A DNA stretch of 64,000 nt. Origin: Leucaena leucocephala. Its lineage: Eukaryota; Streptophyta; Magnoliopsida; Fabales; Fabaceae. Position numbers and translations under genes: made by a program. Every line of letters begins with the position of its first letter. Position 1 is the stretch's first letter. Below the pieces are notes generated by a model. It had not been told where the DNA came from, did no database searches, and saw only the letters and a list, made by a program, of their open reading frames with translations. Where the stretch lies: the NCBI GenBank assembly GCA_037074615.1, contig CM073537.1, positions 15,023,989 through 15,087,988 of the forward strand. Direction: 5' to 3'. This document shows positions 1 through 12,930 of the stretch, piece by piece.

Positions 1-180
1 TCAATCAATATTAATATAAAATAAAAATTCTCATTAAATGAATCACTTATTGAATCACACTCATTTAAAGTCATTAAATATTAAACATAAATTTAAATTA
101 TTTCATTGTTCGGTGGAATTAAGCATCAGAATAATAGTTACATGGAAACTGATAAACCGAAACAATGAAGCGATTTCGAG

Positions 181-190
181 TTTATATAAG
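181..190 (+). promoter_or_regulatory. Putative TATA box of the heparanase-like gene
   Basis: A TTTATATAAG match lies about 200 bases before the chosen start codon at 389, a plausible distance for a plant core promoter with a 5' untranslated leader of roughly 170 bases. The rest of 1-388 is AT-rich and I see no other gene in it. The assignment rests only on motif and position. Confidence 0.35.
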
Positions 191-388
191 TCCCATGAAG
201 TGCCTTGCCAGTAAGCAAGTTGGACAGACACAGACATTACCTTTACTGCTAAGAAAATTTTCTCTCATTAATTACCAAACTCACTCACTTTATATCTTCT
301 CTCTCGTGAAACCTCTCATTTCCTTCCTTCCATGGCCGTTCAATAAAGCAAAAGCCTCTAAAGATCTTAGCTTTTGCAGATTTTGAAA

Positions 389-3300
389 ATGGTTTCGCTG
401 ATTAAGCTTCTGGGATTCTGCATGTGGGTGTTCTTTGTGATCTTTAGAATCAACTTCGTTGATACACTGAATGAAGAAAGAGGACATGAAGCAGCTTTGC
501 AAGGCACTGTTTTTATCAATGGGAAATCTTCAATCGGAGATATCGAAGAAGATTTTGTCTGTGCCACTCTGGATTGGTGGCCTCCTGAGAAATGTGATTA
601 TGGAAGATGTAGTTGGGGTCTTGCTTCTCTGCTCAATCTGGTATTCATTCTTCCCTTTTCTCTTTGATTTGATTTTAATGAATCTCTGTATCTCAACTTT
701 TCTGGTTTTTGCTTCTCTGGATCAGAACTGGTCTGGTTTTTGCTACACACTGTCGTTTTTTTCCCATTTCTCTATGTTGTCGGACTTGGAGTCTGATTTG
801 GATCCTGTATCTCAGCTGCAAAATTATTCCAGCGAACTTTTTTCCCGTTTCTTGTTTTCATTTTTGTTTTAAAGTAATAATATTAATGCCATTTTCTCCT
901 CATTGTTGAGTAACATATTAATGATTTTCTGACCTTTGTAACGATGAAACATGGCATTGATTATTTTCTTTCCAGTTTCATTTCTTTGTCTTTCTCATTG
1001 CAATAATCGAGGCCACCACCATCACCAGATTCTGTTTCAGTAGGATTTAATAAAATCAATATACATTATATGATTAATAAAACTTAATAAGCCGTTCTTC
1101 TAATCTGACGAGTTTTCATTCTCACTTACAAAATCCATGCAGAAGATTTCTGTAAAATTGCATTGGATTCTAAATTCTTGTCTCCTTCAATTTCTGGTGC
1201 AGGACCTTAATAACAAAATATTCTTGAATGCAGTAAAAGGTACGAGAGATTTTTTTTTTTCATTTCAAGATTCTCATACAATTGCAGCATTTTCTCTTAA
1301 ATGATGTATTGAAGAAGTTGTACTCATTGTTTGAACCGTTGTTTGTGATTTGTTGGGCAGCATTTTCGCCATTGAAAATAAGATTAGGAGGCACTTTGCA
1401 AGACAAAGTCATATATGATACTCCAGATAATCGACGACCTTGTACTCAATTTGTTAGAAACTCTTCTGAGATGTTTGGTTTCACTCAAGGGTGCCTCCCA
1501 ATGCCCAGATGGGATGCGCTGAACAGCTTCTTCAAGAAATCTGGGTAACAATCAAATTGTTACCTCTGTTTTAGGGACTAAATTGAAAATGATTTTGTTT
1601 ACTGGGAAAGTTATTAATAATAGGTTTTATTTCAGGGCTAAGATTATATTTGGATTGAATGCTCTACAAGGAAGGTCATTAAAATCAAATCCTGCCAAAG
1701 GACCTTGGGATTACAAAAATTCTGAATCCTTTATCCTTTACACTGTCAGCAAGAACTACACCATTCATGGCTGGGAGCTTGGTAAGCATTCACAGTTTTC
1801 TGTTATAATTCTGTCATAGAAGACCTTTTTTTCTTCTTTGTTAAACAATTAAGTTTCTGCAAGTTGGATCATGCGTGTTCACAATGGTCAAAACTCACCT
1901 CATAACTCAAGTAACCAACAAGATTCCCACATCGACAATAAGGCTTCAACCCACGCCTTTGTAGAGTATAAGAAATTGTTCTCTTACATACTAGGAAACA
2001 TAAGATTCAGACAACATGTGTTGGATAATCTCAAGTATTCATGGATTCAACATGTGTTAGATATTGACATGACTTCTTGTTTATCAGGCAATGAATTGAG
2101 TGGGAATGGAGTGGGGATAAGCGTTACTGCAGATCAATATGCATCTGACGTAGCTAATTTAAGAGACATAGTTCAAAGAGCTTACAAAGATATCGAGCCT
2201 AAACCACTTGTCATTGCACCTGGAGGTTTCTTCGATGCGAGTTGGTTCAAAGAATTCGTTACCAAATCAGGCAAATCTGTGGATGTTGTCACTCACCACA
2301 TTTATAACCTTGGTCCAGGTACTGCTCATCTCAATCACTATTACAAAGCATGATAACAATTTGTTCGTAAGTTTGAGCTTAATAATGCATGATTGGCATG
2401 TGATTTGTTGACTGCTTTCAAGTCCAAAGAATTTTTATGTGATGGGACGTGTCTTCGTTGATCGTATAGGAGTTGATGATCACCTTATAGAGAAGATTCT
2501 GAATCCTTCATATCTTGATGGAGAGGCTAACATCTTCAATGGCCTCAAAGATGTACTGAGAAGCACAGGAACCTCTGCAACGGCATGGGTTGGGGAAGCG
2601 GGAGGAGCTTACAATAGTGGCCATCATCTTGTTTCTGATTCATTTGTCTACAGTTTCTGGTAATTAACTCCTCATTGCACACACGTGCGTATCCTATCTG
2701 GGGTTAGCTATGAATTTCTTGTTAATGTTCGAATATCTTGATTGCAGGTATTTGGATCAGATGGCCATGTCAGCTTCTTACAACACTAAAACATACTGCA
2801 GACAGAGTTTGATTGGAGGGAACTATGGCTTACTCAATACTACTAACTTCATTCCGAATCCAGATTACTATAGGTATTCAATTTTGCATTTCATACCTTT
2901 TTTTCTTTCCATTTATATATATATATGTGTTAAGAAGCATCCTACATCCAAAAAACCAAATCAGTTTAAAATGTAAAAGTTCTACAGGAACATTTCTCAG
3001 TGGCTAATAATTTTTCTTACTTGCAGTGCTCTGCTATGGCACCGACTCATGGGAAGACAAGTACTGTCAACTAGTTTCTTAGGGACGCAGTATATAAGAG
3101 CTTATGCACACTGTGCAAAGCAATCTGTGAGTGATATTTCTTTATCAGTATGATTATGAAGTAGCTTTTCTCCTAATTGAAAATAAAATTTCATAAGTAG
3201 ATTCTAATAATTATATACAACCTAACTATAATGAAATAAATACTTCAATATACCCACCAAGCACTTGGCTTTGATGGAACTCACTTACGTTTATGCTTAG

Positions 3301-4272
3301 GTTTCAAATCATTATTAGAAAGAATTGAAAGAGATCATGGGTACAGAGATGAGATGATGTGAGATCTATACAAAGTCCCATTATATTATATAGGGAAAAT
3401 TAATCTTTTGATCCATATACTTCTGACTTAGTTGTAATTCAGTATTTATAGTTTTCAATTAGTTGAAACTCAGTCCTTGAACTTTAATTCACTGTAACAC
3501 AGTTCCTATAGTTTTAACTATTTAAAACTTTAGTTCCTAAGTTTAATGAAATATATAATTTTATTTTCTAAAATATAGGGACTGATATTTTAGATAGTTA
3601 AATTATAGAAACTGAATTGCATTGAGTTAAAGTTCAATAACTGGGTTGCAACCGAGTCAAAATTATAAGGATTAAATTACATCGAATTAAAGTTTAGGTA
3701 CCGAGTTATAACCGAATCAAAACTATAATGACAAAAAAAATTAATTTTTCCTATATTATATCATGTCATATCGCTTTCTCGGTGAATACATGATTGCATG
3801 GATGTAGATCTGTTTATTAACATTCTACAAAACCACTAATCATATCATTTCTTTGAAAAGCACTGATTTGAAACTCTGTATTATTGTGTTGCAGAAAGGG
3901 ATCACAATACTACTAATGAACCTGAACAGCACAGCAGTTGAAGCTCAAGTGACCTTAAACAACACAGTGAGTTTATGGCACAGAAAGAGTAGTCAAGTTC
4001 ATGTTAAAAGATCAAGATTCTTTAAGATAAAGCATCACAATAAACAGAATAATGGAGGAGCAGCAAGAGAAGAGTACCATCTTGCAGCAAAAGATGGGAA
4101 TATACAGAGCCAAAGCATGGTTATGAATGGCAACGTTCTTAATATAAATAAAGATGGGGAGATTCCTGATTTGAATCCTCTTTATGTTAAGACTTCAACA
4201 CCAATAAGGGTTGCTCCTTTCTCCATTGTATTTGCTCATTTGCCATATCTTCTTCTTCCTGCCTGCAACTAG
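389..4272 (+). CDS. Heparanase-like protein 3 (GH79 beta-glucuronidase), nine exons
   Basis: Predicted secreted or cell-wall beta-glucuronidase that trims glucuronic acid from proteoglycans (family knowledge). Coding exons by GT-AG signals: 389-640, 1203-1239, 1361-1544, 1636-1781, 2088-2318, 2470-2659, 2748-2873, 3027-3126 and 3895-4272. They sum to 1644 nt and 547 aa with all phases agreeing, the usual length of plant heparanase-like proteins. The N-terminus is hydrophobic (signal-anchor or signal peptide, residues 1-25), followed by the conserved ATLDWWPPEKCDYG block. The probable acid/base Glu is residue 209 in GNELSGNG, and the probable nucleophile Glu is residue 326 in AWVGEAGGAYNSG. 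The C-terminus ends near LPACN as in the family. The nearest Arabidopsis match by memory is AtGUS3. The start at 389 is preferred over the ATG at 374 because the hydrophobic leader then begins directly. No lesion was seen. Intron 8 contains a MITE. Confidence 0.93.
3391..3753. mobile_element. MITE with long inverted arms in intron 8 of the heparanase-like gene
   Basis: The ends read TAGGGAAAATTAATC and, inverted, TAGGAAAAATTAATT. Homology between the two arms continues inward for about 170 bases with scattered mismatches. The flanks are both TATTATA, so a short target duplication is likely, but the AT-rich setting makes it uncertain. It carries no coding capacity and does not touch the exons. 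Confidence 0.6.
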
Positions 4273-5998
4273 CTAACTAGCTTGATTGCCTTTATGGGGA
4301 TTCTCTGGTTTTTTTGGTGGGGAAACCAAGGATTGGGTTCCTCCTGTATTGCCCATTGATTCTAATTCTGAGATAGAAATGCATGGAAAATATCTTGTTT
4401 TACATTTTTTTCTTCTTGGAGAATGATAGAGGGTTTAGTTTTATTTTTTTAATTTTTTTATTTGGAGTGAACTATAGAGAATAGCCTATTGATTATTTTC
4501 TAATATATGATTTCAGTTCATTCAGTTTCTGTGGCATATTTAATTTAGTCCTTGATCTATGATAATGGTTAGCTTTGCTGCAGTTAAAGTTGTAAAATTC
4601 ATGAATTGGAATGAATTCTATTATTAATTCATTATGAAAAATGTAAATATATGGTTCATATATAATATAATTTAAGATTGGTTCTAGTTATACTAATTGA
4701 AAAAATAATTGTTTCATAATCCATAACATTTTATATAATTTTTTCCGTAAATTTCATATATAAATAATTATTTAATATGACAATAAATTACTGCACACAT
4801 TGTTTTGAAATGATCTATAACGTTTAATTGGTAAAAACAGTATGATTTAGAAATTTTACAAGCTTAATAACATTTTGACCAAAAACAAAAATAATAAATC
4901 TATCATTATTATATCATAAAATTTATATCAAGCAATTTCATTCACAAAATTATAATTCATAACTTATTTTTCAGACTATATAATATATGAAAAAACTCGT
5001 CCAGTTATATAATGCTCTTTTTTTTCATCCAATTTAGCATTAATATCTTGCTTTCCTTAAAATAGTTGGACACTAAATATAAACACTTCCTAACGAAGAT
5101 TTGAATCATGTTTTATTATATTGTGATAAATTAACTCATTCTATTAGACTGAACTCTAATTTGTGTCTTGCTTTCAATTATTTACTGTTGATAATGTGAA
5201 GTTATGTTTCATATCATGTTTAAAATATATACTTCATGGAAACACCTCATTTAATAAGTCTTAAAGAAGACAAAAATCTTAAAGAAATTCAATTTGTCTG
5301 CATCAGATTCTCTCCCCTCATACTAAAAAGATAAGGGAAAGGGACGTTTAGTGAAACATTTCACATGCCCTGCCCACAAAAATAATTAAAGGAAAAAAAA
5401 AGCATTTCACGTGTCTCTGTTCTTTTGCCAGTTTGTCACTAACTTAACGTACGTGCCCAGAATCTTACATTATTTTTTTCCCTTAGACTCTAAGTTAGGA
5501 GCAGGACATTCCATTCATTTCATGAAGCTTAGAACCTAAAACACCTAATTGAAGCCAAGGTTGATAAAGAAGAATAACACCTAACGTTGATGGCAACTTC
5601 ACAACATATATCTTTGACTTTTCCCGAGTTTCTAACACCTCAACACAAGATTTGGTGGCCAATTATCATCATTCATCTATTCAAATGATACAATAAGTTT
5701 AAACCCCAAAAAAATTACTTCATTCACTAAGAAAAAGAATATATCGAAATACATAACTAACAAGTTGGTTATAATAAAAGGGACTATAATTGCTTAAACA
5801 CAAGGTTTTAAGTTTGAGTTCGTGTGAATTAAAAAAAAAAAAAATTTAGGAGAGCCACCCTCAATTGAGTCTCATAATGCCAGAAAGCCATACCAATATA
5901 TATATATATAAAGCAATATACACCTTCTCCACCGCCATCTCGGGGAAATATTCCTTACTTTCTAAAACTCTGTATCTATGGAAGATTGAAAGGAGGGA
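4273..5998. other. Intergenic, AT-rich, between two convergent genes
   Basis: It holds the 3' sides of the heparanase-like gene (+) and the transporter gene (-). It contains homopolymer runs (A tract near 5831) and a short AT repeat near 5897. I see no gene or clear transposon here. Confidence 0.5.
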
Positions 5999-8900
5999 TC
6001 ATTCTTGCTCTGAAAAATTCTGAGGCTTACTGCTGGCAAACGCCATCCATATTAATATACCAGGCAAGTAGAAGAAGATTGATAGCGCAAATAGTGATAT
6101 CTACACAGTACAAACAGAAGATGAACTCCAGATCAAACATTAAACATTTTAACACAGCATATAATAACAACAAACCTTAACCTATTTAGTTAGAATCAGC
6201 TATATAAATCAAACGATATCATTGTGTTTTATAACATAACACAACACAGCATACAATAAGAGAGGGGGAAATCTAGTGGGGGGAACTTACACTCCATGAA
6301 TGAGTCGAGTCTAAAAGATAACCAGTGAGGGCTACACCCACAATTCCAGGTACTGCCCCAACAGTGTTAGTGATTCCCTGAGGAAAAAGATAAAAAGGAA
6401 TGATCAAGAAAATCAGATATTAATCTCAGACCAAAGTTCAGTTCTTTTACTTGTGAAAAGAATGGTTTAATCTTTAGGAGTAAGTGAGCAGCATTTTAGA
6501 GGAAGCAATATGCATGTACCAAAACCTTTCAAAGGGCTACTGCTAATTGACCTTGGGTTTGAAACTAATTACGTTATGGTTGTCGACCCATAACTGAAAC
6601 TAGACGAGTTAAAAGTGGGATGTTGTTAGTTGGAAAAAGTAGATAGATCCCTCAATTTTAACTTGCAATTGGAGCAAAAATTCATCTAAAAGTTAGTTGC
6701 AAACCATCATCCAATCATTGACTAATGCCTCAATGTAGTAGTTAAGCTAAAACAGATTTTGATTCCCTGCAGTGGCTGCAGAGTGTTGCGATGAGGTGGG
6801 GGGGGGGGGGGGAGAATTTCGACGAGTATGGGTGGGCTCCACAGTCGGTCATTCTCTCTCGTCATTGCCCCGTGCAGCTGCTACGGACAATCAACTCGTA
6901 GCTAGATCGCTTGATACTTCACAAAGAAGAGAGAAATTTGATGTGTTGTCAATCATTACTTAATAAATTTCATCCCTTCTTAAAGTAGGGACAAAGTGTC
7001 ATTTTACATCCCACCAACCTACCTTTTTCTTATTTTGCATTGCAATCAATTCCTATTCCACCATATCAAAGATGTAAAGAGATGTTTGATACATAGAATA
7101 AAATGAAATGAATAGGAGAATGAAATGAAAAAAGTAATTTTGTGAAAAGCTTCTTTTGTGCCCCTACTTTTTTTTAAAAAGCATTAAGAAGAAAGATATA
7201 AACACTTGAGTGAAAATATCAATATAATAGGCACTACAAAAAATTTTCTTCCCCCATCTTTTTCACTGTTAAACCAAACGTACCCTCAAGTGATGAGAAA
7301 AACTAGAAAAGCAATTTTAAATAGGCAGAGAATCATCACGTCTCTTTACAGCATTTCGTCTCCAAAAGAAAAAAATTACAGGGCATCGTATTTTTAACGA
7401 TTCAAGAATAAGTATTAGACGTATGAAACTACGAAAGGAGACTAATGATGATAAGTACTTGAGATAGAATTTGCAAGCCAAGATTTTCTTTTCCTTTTTA
7501 TCTATTTGGGGCCAAAGCGAGCCAAAATATTTATTCTTAGGAATTAGGATCATTCACTGAAGCAAATTTTACATCCTTCAATTTTTTGGTACAAGAGATG
7601 AAGAAGTCTACGCTTCCATACCAGAAGAATACTTGCATATTCAGGTGACACGTCTTGATGGGTACAAAAAGTCCTGCAAAAAAGAGCGTGCGCGCACAGA
7701 AATAGACAGTCCAAAGCAAAAATGAGTGATGATTCCACTAGTTACACGAAATAAATTTGCAGGATTCTTTGGCACCTGACATGGCAAAGCTGGAGAGGGC
7801 TAGGCCACCCGTGAGAATGCCCACAATCTCCCAAGGCGGTAACAACAGATCCATTGAAGTTAGAGTCATGCAGATTGCAGGAGACAAAAATGCAATTGAT
7901 TGGCAAATCTTTCGAACCTTTTTTAAGAAATTCAGACAGCCAGAAAATTATTATTTAAGTCAAACCTAAATAATACTAAGTTGTTGCAGAATCGTTAACA
8001 AATGCTATTGAGAAGTGCTTGGTCAGAATGGCCCAAACCAAGTAATTTCTCTACAATAAATGAAACTGCGCTTCTGTAAAACGTATGCTCTCACGCATAT
8101 ATTAAGGAAATATATTGATATGAGAAATATGGTTTCTAGTTCTATACCAGTCAAGTATCGAAGTTTTAGATGATGAATGACTAATGAGGAAAATAATAAT
8201 GTTTTAATCCCTCTTATCCCGTTGTGGTTTCAACTCCTCTAGAAATCAATTGTCAGCTAACCGAGCTGCAGCATTAGTCACAAATATTGAAGCTAATGGG
8301 GGAAGAATAGAGACCTGAAATGATCAAGAACTCAAAATTGTTAGTATGCAAGTTATAAACAATGGTACTATATGGAAAAATAAGTCCATAACGATGGGAA
8401 ATAGCTATTTTACAACTGCGTCACTATTAAGATTGAATTCTTATCACAGTATGTTATATGTTAGCATAAACTAGTCTGCCTTCAGATATGTTTCGTTCGT
8501 CCTTCTATAAAATTTAGCTCCCTAAATTGTCTTTTACATGTAGATCATGAACTTCTACATGGCCACCTATATCTTTGATGGCTAGATATAGATCAGGAAG
8601 TGACTCTTTTGCCCTCATCAAGACCTTCACTTTTCAAAGGCAAGCTGAAACTATATTATGTAGAAATGGCCCTCCCTCCCTCTCCCCATCTCTCCTCCAT
8701 CACTTTGTCAACAAAAAGGCAGTTTTCTGTCAAGGGCATTATTAAATGGGCAGCCATCTGAGCGGTACAAATAGTATAGTTTCAACTTTCAATTGAACTT
8801 CTCACATATCAACTGTAATGCCAACAGAAACATGATCTTCTTTTATCTATATTTCAAATTTGATATACCTATTCTAATGAAACTCATTGTGTCAATTCCA

Positions 8901-9047
8901 AAGAATGAAACCTGAGTTTTTTTTCTCTACACAAGCTTTAAGAAATTGTGATGGCAGAAAGAAAAACAAAAATATCAATCGGTCTCACCCATGTAACTTC
9001 TGTAAGGTTTAGGTTCAGCTCCTCACTGCATAACATATAAATGCATA

Positions 9048-12000
9048 AACCCAACTTCATAGGCAGAAAATGTACTAGTTTCATACAAAAAAGCAACAAT
9101 AGTACCACATCCAAAGAATTTTCCACCATTGCTAAAAAAGACTCTGAGTAATGAAGAATTATAAAAAAGTATTCGACATCGTCTATTTGAGAAATAATAA
9201 AGAATCTGTAAGATTATGCCCATCGAATACAGCAGCCTATATCCTCGAGTTATAGTGCTTAGCAAGTCCAAGTGTCATCAAAACATTATATGACTATGGA
9301 TTTTTAGACGTTCTCTATTATAACAATCTAGAATGTTTAAAATATTTACCATCAACTATCCAAAAGGTAGCAGAAAATTTTAGAGCTTTTCATAAATTAA
9401 AATGTCTTAAATTTTTTTCAGTAACTCCAGAACTAAAATTCAACCGTCAAGAGTTGATCAGAATCAAGCTCATTCCTGATAAAGCCCAGGTGAGATTACA
9501 ATAGACTCAACCAACAAAGGTTCCTGAGTTTAACAAAGAATTTATTGTAACCAGAAGAGCTGCTAGCTATCTGCCCTATTTGGATCAGCTAGAGAAAGAG
9601 ATTCAGCAAAATCAAATATGTGTCTATTCTTGCAGTACTGCACAGGTCATTCTTGCAAGAAAAAAACAGAAGATGCTTAAAGGAACTTTGGCACAGATCA
9701 CAGCCTACTCAAGAAAAGTATGCCTGGGAGATGTCAGTTCCAGTAAAAAAGCAAGAAGAATCTTATGCCAACTGCTTCAAATAAAGAAAAAGGACAATCA
9801 TTTGTGTCCTATATGCAAAAAGTAGCTGCCGACTGAGAGAGAAAACCTGCCGACAAGAAGAAAAGGTTAGAAGAAAAATAAAATGACCGACAAAGTAAAA
9901 GAAAAAAGAATCTTTTGAGTAGTCGACATGTAACTAGCAGGAAGATATAGAAAAAGTAACCCTAGTTAAGTTAACTAAAGTAAAAGTCTGAACTGGAGTT
10001 TACATACTTCAGTGCGTCTATTTATTATAACCAAAGTTGAAGCTCTAGGCATCGAATGTCATCGAAAGCTTAGAGAGCATATTTTTATCTTATGAGTGTC
10101 TGTATGATAGCCTAAAGAAATAAAGAGTTTTTATTCCTGAAATTTCTATATCATTATCTTAACTTTTGAGAAATGGGAGGTTGAGATTACACCATGTGTA
10201 GGTATAGTCAGGCCTAAAAATCTTTGGTAAGATTCACCTTCTAGACCAAGGATTGAAGGAAGCATACTAGACCCATACTCAGGTAACCCTCAAACCTGTT
10301 TATTTATAGAATGCTGATAGAAATACATGATATAGAACTAGTAAGGAATACTTACTCTTGTCATCAAATATAGATAATCTAACTTTAGATTTTTTATATA
10401 AAGAAAAATAGGTACAAAAGCATTTAAAAGAATTAAATAAGAACGAATTTTTGAACAAGATATAGTTCCATTGTTTCTCTAATAAGATTTTCTCTACCTA
10501 TAAAGGCTTCTTGCTTCTTGCAACTATTTATTTGTTCTATTACAATGTTTAATTCATTCTTATGTAATTTTTTTTATATAAAAAATCTAGAATTAGATTC
10601 TCTATATTTGATGAAAAGAGTAATTATTCCTTACTGGTTCTATATCATGTATTTCTATCAGCATTCCATAAATAAACAGGTTTGAGGGTTACCTGAGTAT
10701 GGGTCCAATATGTTTCCTTCAATCCTTAGTCTTTTTAACTTTCTTTCCTCACCTTATCGCGCTCTCCTCTGTCTCTGGCTACTCATCCTCACGCCTATCC
10801 GTCAACTTTAATGGACACTCTAGCCAAATAGGATCCAAAGCTTACGTCTTTTGGATTATAAGGTGAATCTTACCAAATATTTTCAGGACTGGCTATACCC
10901 ACATATGGTGTGATTTCAACCTCTTATTTCTCAAAAGCTGAAGACAACGATATAGAAATTTCAGGAATAAAAACTTTATTTCTTTAGGCTATCATACAGA
11001 CACTCATAAGCTAAAAATATGCTCTCTAAGCTTTCGGTGACATTCGATGCCTAGAGTTTCAACTTTGGTTGTAATAAATAAACGCACTGAAGTATGTAAA
11101 CTTCAGTTCATACTTTTACTCTAGTTAACCTAACTAGGGTTACTTTTTCTATATTTTTCGGCTAGTCACATGTCATTTGCTCAAAAGATTCTTTTTTCTT
11201 TTACTTTGTCAGTCATTTTTTTTTGTTTTTACCTTTTCTTGTTGTTGGCTGGTTTTCTCTCTCTGTCGGCAGTTACTTTTTGCATATAGGACACACATGA
11301 TTGTCCTTTTTCTTTATTTGAAGCAGCTGGCATAAGATTCTTATTGCTTTTTTGCTGGAATTGACATATCCCATGTGTACTTTTCTTGAGCAGGCTGTGA
11401 TCTGTGCCAAAGTTCCTTTAAGCATCTTCTGCTTTTTTCTTGCAAGAATGGCCTGTGCAGTACTGCAAGAATAGACCCATGCCTGATTTTGCTGAATTTC
11501 TTTCTCTAACTGATCCAAATAGGGCAGATAGCTAGCAGCTCTTTTGGTTACAATGAATTCTTCGTTAAACTCAAGAACCTTTGTTGGTTGAATCTATTGT
11601 AATCTCACCTGGGCTTTATCAGGAATGAGCTTGATTCTAATCAACTCTTGAAGGTTGAATTTTAGTTCTAGAGCTACTGAGAAAAATTTAAGACATCTTA
11701 ATTTATCAAAAGCTCCAAAATTTTCTGCTGTCTTCTGGATAGTTGATGGAAAATATTTTAAACATTCTAGATTGTTATAATAGAGAACGTCTAAAAATCC
11801 AAAGTCATATAATGTTTTGATAACATTTGGACTTGCCATATCTAGAAGCACTATAACTAGAAGATATAGGCTGCTGTATTCGATGGACATAGTCTTTATA
11901 GATTATTCATTATTTCCCGAATAGGCGATGTCAAATACTTCTTTATAATTCTTTAAAAATTCTTCATTACTCAGAGTATTTTTTGGCAATAGTGAAAATT

Positions 12001-12072
12001 CTTCGGATGTGATACCATTGTTACTTCTTTGTATGAAACTAGTACCTTTCCTGCAAATGAAGTTGGGTTTTG
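9048..12072. repeat. Long inverted repeat (arms about 1.4 kb, loop about 160 bases) inside a transporter intron
   Basis: The left arm, about 9048-10411, is matched in reverse complement by about 10569-12072. Shared blocks include CCCAACTTCAT at the outer ends, the gene copies described separately, a stretch with AATAAAG, and AACCCTCAAACCTG or its complement near the loop. The right arm has about 120 extra bases near 10732-10855 (TC-rich) that the left lacks. The arms differ at many positions, so this is not a recent or assembly-generated mirror. The element sits in the intron between exons 12594-12479 and 9025-8989 of the PHT4;3-like gene. The left boundary falls just after the short exon. 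Confidence 0.8.
9216..9827 (+). pseudogene. Decayed gene of unknown family, left arm copy
   Basis: Read rightward toward the loop, this arm encodes a protein-like stretch that matches the right-arm copy: FLDVLYYNNLECLKYFPST, then RRAASYLPYLDQLEKEIQQN, then a Lys-rich end closing with a Cys pair (HLCPICKK) and a stop at about 9825. The 81-codon segment 9580-9825 is open, while the upstream part is closed by a TAG near 9501 and small indels. Downstream comes a TA-rich stretch (TCTATTTATTATAA, near 10016) and AATAAAG near 10119. I do not recognise the family. An endogenous pararetrovirus-type accessory gene or a non-autonomous retroelement gene are guesses only. Confidence 0.5.
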
Positions 12073-12100
12073 AGACTTCTTGCCTTCTTTTCTCTCGCAT
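11273..12100 (-). pseudogene. Decayed gene of unknown family, right arm copy
   Basis: On the minus strand from 12100 to 11273 one reading frame runs about 276 codons with only two in-frame stops, after about 65 codons (near 11903) and near 11594. Three open blocks (65, 98 and 81 codons) therefore belong to a single original protein. Features: a basic N-terminus, a central hydrophobic stretch (SSLYLLVIVLLDMAS), a charged middle, a Gln/Lys-rich helix and a C-terminal HVCPICKK. It is the better preserved of the two copies. No catalytic motif was recognised and no family could be assigned. The conserved frame in both copies indicates the element once carried a real gene. Confidence 0.55.
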
Positions 12101-12842
12101 AAAAGTAATTCTTTTACATCTTTTAATAGATCTTCTTCATGAAGAAGGGTCTTCTCACTCTGGTTATTAAATACTTAGTGCAGAAAATTTCCAATAACTT
12201 TACCTAAGTTATGCATTTACATAACTTAGGTAAAGAAAATGCAATTCCAACTTTTTTATATTGATTTTTACTATATAAAAGATATTCAACAAAACTCCTG
12301 TAAATGAAAAATATCAATGATCAATGTTCAGATTAACAGAAAAACATAAGCTAAAAAAGAATACAAATAAATCAAATACTTAGTGCAGAAAATTTCCAAT
12401 TACTCTCTAACAAGTGTTGACTGTAATTCTGAGACATAGCAAACAGGTAGTGTTAAAGCAGTAGATTTCACAAGGTACCTAAAATATGTGGGAAGCCATG
12501 ATAGACAAGTGTAGTGACCCCAGCTACCACAGAAGTGAATATATATCATAGCCCATACAGCTGAACTTCGAAAAAAAGCCCTCCATGGTACATCCTATAG
12601 TAAGAAAGCATAAAATGAAACAAAGGTCCGTTGTGGATAAAAGTACCCGTTCAAGAAAAGAAGGATTACACCACAAAAGATTTTTTTTTTAAGGGTACAA
12701 ATTAAAACCAATTAATTATATTAAAAAAATACCTGCTGTTCTGAAGTTTAAGAGAGATTCCCCCCCCCCCCCTTCAGTCAGTAATAAAAGCAAAAGGTAA
12801 AAGTGTCTCTACATGTAATCAATCAGATAATTGAATAATGTT

Positions 12843-12930
12843 ATCATAGCAGCTTGACTTTGGAAAAAAGCCTTTCATAGTACATCCTATAGCATTACAG
12901 CAAAAATGAAACAAAGATCCATTGTGGATA
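12843..12930. repeat. Partial duplicate of transporter exon 12594-12479 with flanking intron
   Basis: Positions 12843-12930 resemble 12546-12639, which spans the start of the exon encoding VPWRAFF and its upstream intron. Shared words include ACATCCTATAG, the branch into the acceptor, and ATGAAACAAAG followed by GTGGATA. The duplicate lacks the rest of the exon. It lies about 290 bases upstream of the real exon in transcription direction. Confidence 0.65.

Noticed and set aside
6795..6812. Long G run (also C run near 12760 and G runs near 26269 and 63350)
   Set aside because: Simple homopolymers in non-coding DNA; likely variable or error-prone, no structure beyond that.
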